A stretch of 12,845 nt of DNA from Verrucomicrobiales bacterium (lineage in GTDB: Bacteria > Verrucomicrobiota > Verrucomicrobiia > Verrucomicrobiales > Akkermansiaceae). The notes beneath the pieces are model-generated. The model was not told the DNA's origin and did not search any database. It saw nothing but the letters and a program-made list of their open reading frames with translations. A program made the translations under genes and the position numbers. Of the stretch, positions 7,677 to 12,845 are shown in pieces. Numbering within the stretch: the stretch's first letter is position 1; the number at the start of each line of letters is the position of its first letter. The stretch spans positions 1-12,845 of the forward strand of contig DMYM01000261.1 of the NCBI GenBank assembly GCA_003483645.1, read 5' to 3'.

Positions 7677-9176
7677 CTAGGAAGCCCTGCGATCGCCACG
7701 CCCCCCCAGCCGATGCCGGACGGTGTGCCAGTATCCCTTCAGGTCTTTTCGATAGAGGAGGAAGAATGGCGGACCAAGGAACACCAGGAACATTGCGGTG
7801 GTCGTCATGGCAACGATCAGGGTGTTTTCAAAGGGCAGCAACTGCTGCAACGCCGTTGCGGCAACCCCGGCCACTATCATCATGAGGATCATCAGACCAA
7901 CCTGGCGATAGGGCATGAGCTCAAACCATCTTACCTCAAGCAACCGGCTGCAGTATCCGATGCAGTAGGGAATGACGTAACCCCAGAACACTATCACGGT
8001 TCCCCAGGCTGCTCCTTCGATCCCAAAGTAGTAAATCAGGGGGTAACTCACCAAGGTGTTCAGAACCAGGGTCCCGACCGCCCGCTTCAGGATCAGGTCC
8101 GTCCGGCCCGCTGCCTGGAAGATCGCTCCAAAAAATATCAGGCGGGCCGGAAGCAGGAGCAGGTAGATGCGCAGGGGCCGGGAACTTTCGATGTATTCGC
8201 TGGAATAGAGCAAGGTCATCAGTTCCGGCGCAATCACGAACAGGACTCCCCCGATAGGCAGCAGAACCACCGAAACCTTGCGGGCAGCTTTGCGCCATAG
8301 TTCAAGAGCCTCCCCCTTCTGGTTGTTCTTATAAAAGGCCACCAGTTCGGGAAGCACCACCGCGGTGGCAGGCACCGTGATCATCCGGATGAATGGAATC
8401 TCCATCGCCCCGTTGACGAAAACCGCGAATTCCCGGGGGCTGCAGAGTGCCGAGACGAGAACCTGGTCGATCCCCATCGCAAGTTTCTCCAGCATGAGGG
8501 CGAGCCCGATCGGCACCGCATACTTCAGCTGCGATGACATCCCTCTGAGGGTCGGCCGCGACACCTCGCTGCGCGGCACCGCGCGGAACATGAGGTAGAT
8601 CCCCGAAGCAAACACAATCCCTCCCGACACCGTCATCGCACCCACCGCTCCCAGTGGTCCGGCCGCACACAGCCACACCACCCCAAGGACCAGGAAAAGT
8701 CGGGAGAGACGGGTGACCACCGTATGCAGGAAAAGCCATTGAACCTTTTCCTGCACCACCAGCACTGCGCTCACTGCCGTGGTGGGGAGGAAGAGAACGG
8801 GATACAGCGCGAAAACCAGCAGGGTCTCTTCTAGTTCCGGATTGGAGAACTGCTCGGCGACGAACACATTCCCCCCGAAGACCAGAAAGAGCGAAAAACT
8901 TCCCCCCAGAACTCCCAGCAGAATCAGGTTCTCCAACAGCACTGCGCGGATCCTGCTCGTCTCGCCGGGCAGGAAATAGAACAGTGCCGCCGGAAGACCC
9001 AGCGCGAGAAGAGGTCCGGAAAACTGGTAGACCAGGAGAGTCTGCCGGTAGGTCGCATAATCGATCTTGTCGAAGACCCGGGAGAGCACGGCCGCAATCA
9101 CCAGGGTCACCACCGCTGTGGCTGCGTTGCTCGAGGCAAAAATCAATGCCTTGAATGTCCGTGACCTGGTCACCAT
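7677..9176 (-). CDS. Wzx-type lipid-linked oligosaccharide flippase (MATE/MOP superfamily)
   Basis: A 499-residue integral membrane protein with about twelve to fourteen hydrophobic helices spanning almost its whole length. The N-terminal region (SSNAATAVVTLVIAAVLSRV, 15-34) followed by YATYRQTLLVYQF matches the first helices of polysaccharide-biosynthesis flippases, which typically show a helix ending in R followed by a Y/F-G/A-x-Y/F-R/S-x segment. LPELVAFYKNN (about 284-294) resembles the conserved segment between the two halves of the family, and a basic C-terminal tail ends the protein. Its predicted job is to move the undecaprenyl-linked repeat unit across the inner membrane before polymerisation by the Wzy-like protein. 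Start ATG 9176 is directly preceded by an in-frame TGA. The 164-nt gap upstream contains a GC-rich hairpin and could hold an internal promoter, though I cannot identify one. Confidence 0.9.
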   Translation of the reverse strand: MVTRSRTFKALIFASSNAATAVVTLVIAAVLSRVFDKIDYATYRQTLLVYQFSGPLLALGLPAALFYFLPGETSRIRAVLLENLILLGVLGGSFSLFLVFGGNVFVAEQFSNPELEETLLVFALYPVLFLPTTAVSAVLVVQEKVQWLFLHTVVTRLSRLFLVLGVVWLCAAGPLGAVGAMTVSGGIVFASGIYLMFRAVPRSEVSRPTLRGMSSQLKYAVPIGLALMLEKLAMGIDQVLVSALCSPREFAVFVNGAMEIPFIRMITVPATAVVLPELVAFYKNNQKGEALELWRKAARKVSVVLLPIGGVLFVIAPELMTLLYSSEYIESSRPLRIYLLLLPARLIFFGAIFQAAGRTDLILKRAVGTLVLNTLVSYPLIYYFGIEGAAWGTVIVFWGYVIPYCIGYCSRLLEVRWFELMPYRQVGLMILMMIVAGVAATALQQLLPFENTLIVAMTTTAMFLVFLGPPFFLLYRKDLKGYWHTVRHRLGGRGDRRAS

Positions 9177-9264
9177 TCAGCTTGCCGGCCATCGGTCCAA
9201 TCCAACCATCTCTGAAGTTTCAAATGACATCGGGGGCAAATCCTCTCCATCCTTACAAACTGGA

Positions 9265-9285
9265 ATTCCCGGCCGCCCCGGGAAT
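9265..9285 (-). terminator. GC-rich hairpin, possible weak or partial terminator
   Basis: A perfect 8-bp inverted repeat (ATTCCCGG and CCGGGAAT, spaced by 5 nt) lies in the 164-nt gap between the exported coiled-coil protein gene and the flippase gene. In the transcribed direction it is followed by TCCAGTTTG, a poor U-tract, so it is at best a weak intrinsic terminator. It could equally be an RNA-processing or attenuation stem that separates the two halves of the locus. Confidence 0.3.
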
Positions 9286-9340
9286 CATGGGCCGGGATCA
9301 GCCTCCCTGAGGTCCCTGACAATGAGAGCACTCCCGACCG

Positions 9341-10297
9341 CTACGACCCGTAAGCCTCGATTTCCACCACGTGGAAATTGCGGTTCTCGGTATTACTGAG
9401 TCCGTGCACCCTGATAAACTGGAGTTTCGTGTCTTCCAGTCCGATCTCCTGCCATCCGCCACGGGCTCTTGGATTTGAGCGGACCTGGTTCCACGAGGCC
9501 CCATCCTCCGAGACGAAAATCCGGTAGCCATATCTCCGGTTGTCGAGATCGTAGAGGAAGAGACGAATCCTGTTAATGGTATGGACCGCGCCCAGATCCA
9601 CCATGAAGCTGCACGGATTTGTGGCATAGGCGTATCCCTTGTGCTTATCGTGCTTTGTCTTCCCATCGATCATCAGATCCGCCTCCTTGCCGCCCGACGC
9701 CTTGGCACCCCTTGAAGCCAGGGCAAGGTCCTGCAGATCCTCATCGGCTGGCTGGCCAGGCTCGGGGGTATTGGCCAGGGCTTTCACCTCCGGGAGATCC
9801 CCAACCCGCTTTTCTTCTTCCTCGATGACCAGAGCCTCCTTGATCTCACCCGCCCGCGTCAGCCGCCGTTTCTCGATATCAAGGGCCTTCAGATAGAATT
9901 CCACTGTTGTCTTCAGTTTCTTGCTACGGGCAGAACGGATCTCCGCCAATCCCCTCTCCCATTTCTCGCGCACCCGTTTGAAACGAAAGTCGGCATCGGC
10001 AGGAAGCTCCTTGGACTCCTCCCCATCTTCAATCATCTCGATCTCTGCCAGAACCTGGGTGGCGCCCTTGAGATTCTCGGCTCTCCCCAGCTCCACCTTG
10101 AGCTTGTTCAGTACTTCAAGGTAGTTGAGTCGCAGATCCCGGGCCGCCTTCCCATGTTCGTCCAGTTCGGCGTTCATCCGCTTCTCAAACGAAGTCCGGT
10201 ACTTTTCGACGGTCTCCGCAACATCCGCCAGCACCGGCACGGTCATGCTGAAAGCCAGGACAACAGCCAGGAGACGGCAGCGTGGAATTCTTTTCAT
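9341..10297 (-). CDS. Exported coiled-coil protein with C-terminal discoidin-like (F5/8 type C) domain
   Basis: A 318-residue protein of unknown function. Residues 1-24 form a signal peptide: basic start (KRIPRCR), hydrophobic core and a V-L-A cleavage site before Asp25. Residues about 25-165 are highly charged, rich in Glu, Lys and Arg with heptad-like leucines, and probably form helical coiled coils. After a Pro/Asp-rich linker (about 166-190), residues about 190-318 look like a discoidin/F5-8C jelly-roll: SFMVDLGAVHTINRIRLFLY (231-250), the strand RYGYRIFVSEDGASWNQV (255-272) and a closing IRVHGLSNTENRNFHVVEIE. Such domains usually bind carbohydrate. Sitting between glycan genes, it may bind or anchor the polysaccharide outside the cytoplasm; this is inference. 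The start has no clear Shine-Dalgarno, and 63 nt separate it from the DCC gene. Confidence 0.85.
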   Translation of the reverse strand: MKRIPRCRLLAVVLAFSMTVPVLADVAETVEKYRTSFEKRMNAELDEHGKAARDLRLNYLEVLNKLKVELGRAENLKGATQVLAEIEMIEDGEESKELPADADFRFKRVREKWERGLAEIRSARSKKLKTTVEFYLKALDIEKRRLTRAGEIKEALVIEEEEKRVGDLPEVKALANTPEPGQPADEDLQDLALASRGAKASGGKEADLMIDGKTKHDKHKGYAYATNPCSFMVDLGAVHTINRIRLFLYDLDNRRYGYRIFVSEDGASWNQVRSNPRARGGWQEIGLEDTKLQFIRVHGLSNTENRNFHVVEIEAYGS

Positions 10298-10360
10298 GCT
10301 GGTGAGGGAAGGCCCTTTAGTTTCGTTGCGAACGATGCCCGCATCAAGCGAATTGCTCCC

Positions 10361-10759
10361 TTAATCCTGCTGGTCATGAAACCTCGCCCGCTGTTCCTCG
10401 GTGGGGAGCAGGCAGCTTTCCCTGTCCCGTAGCCAATACCGGTTGCGGGCCACCAGGCCGTAGCACCAATCCCGCAGGAAGCGAGGCACCCAAAGCCCGA
10501 GGGCGGCCAGGAGCCCATATCGGGGCAACCGCGTTCCGATGCGCAGGGCGGCCGTGCTGCGCTCGGAGAGGTGTCCGTCCTCAAGCAGGAACATGGTGTC
10601 CAGATCGGGTTCGTCCACCCCGTGATCGCGCAACAGCCGGCGGCCTGCCTTTGACTGGATCGAAGCAAAGTGGAAGATCCCCTGACGATCCCGCTTCAGG
10701 ATGAACTGAATGGTGGCCGAGCAGAAGCTGCACTCTCCATCGTAGAGAATCACCATCAT
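10361..10759 (-). CDS. DCC family (DUF393) putative thiol-disulfide oxidoreductase
   Basis: A 132-residue protein of the DCC1/DUF393 family, named for its N-terminal D-x-x-C-x-x-C-type motif and grouped with thioredoxin-like proteins. The motif appears as YDGECSFCSATIQF (6-19) with Cys10 and Cys13, followed by the family-typical FASIQS (32-37) and a hydrophobic stretch around 79-103 (GLLAALGLWVPRFLRDWCYG) as in other members. Length is normal. No biochemical role is firmly established for the family; redox activity is a prediction. There is no signal peptide, so it is probably cytoplasmic or membrane-associated. Translation starts at one of two consecutive ATGs (10759 or 10756), with AAAGG just ahead. 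It begins 12 nt after the aminotransferase stop, so the two are probably co-transcribed. It is not a usual member of polysaccharide loci. Confidence 0.88.
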   Translation of the reverse strand: MMVILYDGECSFCSATIQFILKRDRQGIFHFASIQSKAGRRLLRDHGVDEPDLDTMFLLEDGHLSERSTAALRIGTRLPRYGLLAALGLWVPRFLRDWCYGLVARNRYWLRDRESCLLPTEEQRARFHDQQD

Positions 10760-10771
10760 GCCTTTGTCAGC

Positions 10772-11962
10772 TTAATCCCCTCCCAGGAACTCTTCAAGGG
10801 CCGTTACCACATGATCCTGCATCTCCCGCCTAAGCTCGGGATAAATCGGTATGCTCAGCGCTTCTGTTGCCAGCAGGTGGGCTGCTTCGTTCCCCGTCCG
10901 GCTCCTCTCCGGAAGGTTGGTGAAGCACTCCTGCTGGTCCATCGTGAGAGGATAATAGATCTCAGATCCTATCTCGCGGGTGCCCAGATGCTTCCTGAGG
11001 GCGTCGCGCCGGCCCTCCCCACGCACCCGCAGGGTAAACTGGTTCCAGATATGCTCGTTGTGCTCGCAGCAGGTGGGCAGGACGACCCTGGCGTCACCTG
11101 GGGATTCTTCCTGACCGCCGGCGCAGCAGCAGCGCGCCGGGGTCCCCGCCACCACCCCTTGGAGAGCGGACAACTTCCCGGTGTAGTAGGCGGCATTCTC
11201 CTGGCGGGCCCTGGTGTAGTCGCCGTAACGGCGCAGCTTGACCCTGAGGAGGGCGGCCTGCAGAGGATCGAGGCGGAAATTCCCCCCCACTTCGCGGTGA
11301 AAGTATTTCGGCTTGGACCCATGCATGCGCAGAATACGGGCCCGCTCCGCGAGGTCGTCGTCGTTGCAGACCACCATCCCGCCGTCACCGAACCCGCCCA
11401 GATTCTTGGACGGGAAAAAGCTGTAGGTTCCGAAGTCCCCCATCGAACCACAGCCGCGTCCCCTGTAGCGCGCCCCGATGGCCTGCGCTCCATCCTCGAT
11501 GACGCGGAGGTTGTGTTCCCGGGCCAGCGCCATGACGGCATCCATTTCCGCGGATTGGCCGAAGAGGTGGACCGGGATGATGGCCTTGGTGCGCTCCGTC
11601 ATCTTGCGGGCCGCATCGTCGACGTCCAGATTGAAGCACCCGGGACAGGCATCCACGAAGACCGGGGTTGCCCCCGTCCGGGAAATGCACCCGGCCGTCG
11701 CGAAGAAGGTGAAGGCGGGACAGAGCACTTCGTCACCCGGACCAATATCAAGTGCCATGAGAGCCACCAGGATGGCGTCCGTCCCGGAGGTCACTCCAAT
11801 CCCGTGCCGGGCTCCCACAAACTCGGCCACCTCTGCTTCCAGGGCTTCCACCTCGGGGCCCATGATGAAACGGCCCGAGTGCAGCACCCGGGTGAAGGCC
11901 GCGGTCAGTTCTTCTTCCAGGGGAAGATTCTGCGCGTTGACGTCGAGGAGAGGAACTTTCAT
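10772..11962 (-). CDS. DegT/DnrJ/EryC1/StrS-family PLP-dependent sugar aminotransferase with Cys-rich insert
   Basis: A 396-residue fold-type I aminotransferase that converts a nucleotide-linked keto sugar to an amino sugar using PLP and usually glutamate. Visible family marks: GPEVEALEAEVAEFVGA (35-51), SGTDA (59-63, phosphate binding), PAFTFFATA (82-90), VIEDGAQ (154-160; Asp157 contacts the pyridine nitrogen), the Schiff-base lysine in SFFPSKNLG (Lys186), GGNFRLDPLQAALL (226-239) and IWNQFTLRV (305-313). The overall pattern resembles WbpE/WlbC-like enzymes that act at C3 of UDP-sugars, but substrate choice cannot be read by eye. Odd: residues about 271-293 look inserted relative to the usual family and hold CCC (278-280), with CC (298-299) soon after. 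The ATG at 11962 starts just before the first conserved motif; no Shine-Dalgarno is visible. A downstream formyltransferase-type acceptor role for its product is plausible, given the preceding gene. Confidence 0.93.
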   Translation of the reverse strand: MKVPLLDVNAQNLPLEEELTAAFTRVLHSGRFIMGPEVEALEAEVAEFVGARHGIGVTSGTDAILVALMALDIGPGDEVLCPAFTFFATAGCISRTGATPVFVDACPGCFNLDVDDAARKMTERTKAIIPVHLFGQSAEMDAVMALAREHNLRVIEDGAQAIGARYRGRGCGSMGDFGTYSFFPSKNLGGFGDGGMVVCNDDDLAERARILRMHGSKPKYFHREVGGNFRLDPLQAALLRVKLRRYGDYTRARQENAAYYTGKLSALQGVVAGTPARCCCAGGQEESPGDARVVLPTCCEHNEHIWNQFTLRVRGEGRRDALRKHLGTREIGSEIYYPLTMDQQECFTNLPERSRTGNEAAHLLATEALSIPIYPELRREMQDHVVTALEEFLGGD

Positions 11963-12031
11963 GGAAGTCGTTTCAAGGATTCTTTAAAGATCGAGCACAG
12001 GAGGCATTGGAACCGCCCTTGATGAGAGTGC

Positions 12032-12054
12032 TCCCGCGGACTACCTCAGCGGGA
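12032..12054 (-). other. Short GC-rich stem-loop after the formyltransferase gene
   Basis: TCCCGC and GCGGGA form a 6-bp perfect stem around an 11-nt loop in the 99-nt gap between the formyltransferase stop and the aminotransferase start. There is no following U-tract, so it is not a standard intrinsic terminator. The rest of this gap shows no gene and no promoter I can recognise. Confidence 0.2.
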
Positions 12055-12061
12055 CTGTCGG

Positions 12062-12766
12062 TCAGTCATTGGTTCGGCGTTTCAGGTAGGCCGGCAGGAG
12101 TTCCACAATCTCCGCTTCACGTTCGGCCGGCATCTTCCTGTTGTATTCAGTGGACTCGTAGTTGATCTCCTCCCACTCCCCCGTCCGGGCCCGTTCAATC
12201 GCGGTCACGAGCATGTCAATCTGGGTCTCATAAAGCCGCTCGGACAAGTCGAAGATCGTATCATCCGTGACCATGGAAATCTCCCGCCGCTCCAGAAGGC
12301 GGCCCGCATCCACCCGTTGATCGATAAGGTGTGAGGTAACCCCCAGCGGCACATCCTTACTGATGGACCAGAAGAGGGCATCCAACCCCCGCACCTCGGG
12401 AATCAGGCCGGGGTGGAAATTGATGATGCCGGTCGAGAAACGATCGATCACCGGACCCTTCAGAATGCGCGCGCCCGAAATCACGCCGATGGTGGGCTTG
12501 ATCACCTCGAGAAGGTCGTTGATCTGATTCCCCTGATGCGGAACCACATGGTAATTGGCTCCAATCGCCTTCGCAACCTTTACGGGTTCGATCAGGGCCC
12601 CGTGGCGCAGCTTCGAACGGATTGAACTTGATGGAACGTTAAGCTTCACCGGATCAGCCGCCAGCACATGCTCCACACAGATGCCTTCCGCGAAAAGGCG
12701 GAAGAGGAAGTCCTGAGTCTTCCGATGTGGGAAGTTATAGGCAAGGACTACCACTGAATCCGTCAT
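12062..12766 (-). CDS. Formyltransferase-fold protein, possible sugar N-formyltransferase
   Basis: A 234-residue protein with the formyl_trans_N fold used by enzymes that transfer a formyl group from N10-formyltetrahydrofolate to an amine. The catalytic Asn-His-Asp set is present: INFHPGLIPEVRG (115-127) carries Asn116 and His118, and DQRVDAG (149-155) carries Asp153; GVTSHLID (142-149) is the matching strand. A short helical C-terminal part with EYNRKMPAERE (197-207) follows in place of the long domain of methionyl-tRNA formyltransferase. Next to a sugar aminotransferase, the likely acceptor is the amino group of a nucleotide sugar, as in known N-formylated O-antigens; this is inference. The start is ATG 12766 because AAAGGAGG lies 8 nt upstream; the frame also extends to an ATG at 12787, but that would put the ribosome-binding site inside the coding region. 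Confidence 0.88.
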   Translation of the reverse strand: MTDSVVVLAYNFPHRKTQDFLFRLFAEGICVEHVLAADPVKLNVPSSSIRSKLRHGALIEPVKVAKAIGANYHVVPHQGNQINDLLEVIKPTIGVISGARILKGPVIDRFSTGIINFHPGLIPEVRGLDALFWSISKDVPLGVTSHLIDQRVDAGRLLERREISMVTDDTIFDLSERLYETQIDMLVTAIERARTGEWEEINYESTEYNRKMPAEREAEIVELLPAYLKRRTND

Positions 12767-12774
12767 TGCAAGAG

Positions 12775-12782
12775 CCTCCTTT
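12775..12782 (-). promoter_or_regulatory. Strong Shine-Dalgarno deciding the formyltransferase start
   Basis: AAAGGAGG on the minus strand, 8 nt before the ATG at 12766. It is the only strong Shine-Dalgarno in the window and favours 12766 over the in-frame upstream ATG at 12787. Confidence 0.75.
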
Positions 12783-12807
12783 CTCATCGGCTCGCGGTCG
12801 GGTGTGC

Positions 12808-12821
12808 CGAGTAATCACTCG
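12808..12821. promoter_or_regulatory. Inverted repeat upstream of the formyltransferase gene, possible operator or 5' leader stem
   Basis: CGAGT and ACTCG form a perfect 5-bp dyad around a 4-nt centre, about 42 nt before the predicted ATG. A second perfect 12-bp palindrome, GCATCATGATGC, lies at 12833-12844 by the window edge. Either could be a protein-binding site; no -10/-35 elements are convincing and the region is cut by the window. Confidence 0.2.
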
Positions 12822-12845
12822 TTCCCCTCAATGCATCATGATGCG

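Noticed and set aside
10670..12022. Plus-strand open frame of 450 codons opposite the aminotransferase and DCC genes
   Set aside because: It is antisense to two genes with clear catalytic motifs, its product has no recognisable domain, and long antisense frames are expected in GC-rich coding DNA.
9323..12038. Similar GGGAG..CTCTCAT segments shortly after the stops at 9341 and 12062
   Set aside because: The match is 12 of 14 bases; many such pairs are expected by chance in a 12.8-kb window, and neither copy forms a convincing stem.
1..12845. Possible CRISPR array, insertion sequence, tRNA or large repeat
   Set aside because: I saw no regularly spaced repeats, no transposase frame, no terminal inverted repeats and no tRNA-like cloverleaf. 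The gaps between genes are all under 170 nt.

Overview
This window looks like part of a bacterial surface-polysaccharide (O-antigen, capsule or exopolysaccharide) biosynthesis locus. All twelve genes I can support lie on the minus strand, so transcription runs from high to low coordinates. The DNA is GC-rich, which explains the many long antisense open frames on the plus strand. Most starts lack a clear Shine-Dalgarno sequence. One gene encodes an exported coiled-coil protein with a discoidin-like (F5/8 type C) C-terminus, a combination common in the Planctomycetota-Verrucomicrobiota-Lentisphaerota group. I therefore lean towards a Verrucomicrobiota-like organism, with low confidence and no marker gene to confirm it.

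Layout in transcription order. (1) Sugar modification: a formyltransferase-fold enzyme (12766-12062) and a PLP-dependent DegT/DnrJ/EryC1/StrS sugar aminotransferase (11962-10772). (2) Two unusual neighbours: a small DCC/DUF393 CxxC protein (10759-10361) and the exported coiled-coil/discoidin-like protein (10297-9341). (3) Export and sugar supply: a Wzx-type flippase (9176-7677) and a non-hydrolysing UDP-sugar 2-epimerase of the WecB/WbpI family (7637-6573). (4) Assembly and decoration: a divergent glycosyltransferase (6572-5448), an FkbM methyltransferase (5431-4595) and a sulfotransferase-like protein (4598-3879). (5) Polymerisation and further transfer: a polytopic Wzy/ligase-like membrane protein (3761-2223) and two GT4 glycosyltransferases (2192-1071 and 1087 to the window edge, the last incomplete at its C-terminus).

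Spacing is tight: overlaps at 4595-4598 and 1071-1087, direct abutment at 6572/6573, and gaps of 12 to 39 nt at several other junctions. The larger gaps are 164 nt before the flippase, 117 nt before the Wzy-like gene and 99 nt before the aminotransferase. No gene-free stretch exceeds 300 nt. I see no tRNA, rRNA, CRISPR array or insertion sequence.

Together the genes fit a Wzx/Wzy-type pathway. Nucleotide sugars are aminated, possibly N-formylated and epimerised; glycosyltransferases build the repeat unit, which may be methylated and sulfated; the flippase moves it across the membrane and the Wzy-like protein polymerises it. The initiating phosphoglycosyltransferase, the chain-length/export proteins and most nucleotide-sugar enzymes are not in the window. 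The features most worth a second look are a cysteine-rich insertion in the aminotransferase next to a CxxC protein gene, a sulfotransferase whose phosphate loop lacks the usual basic residue, and the exported coiled-coil/discoidin-like protein in the middle of the locus.
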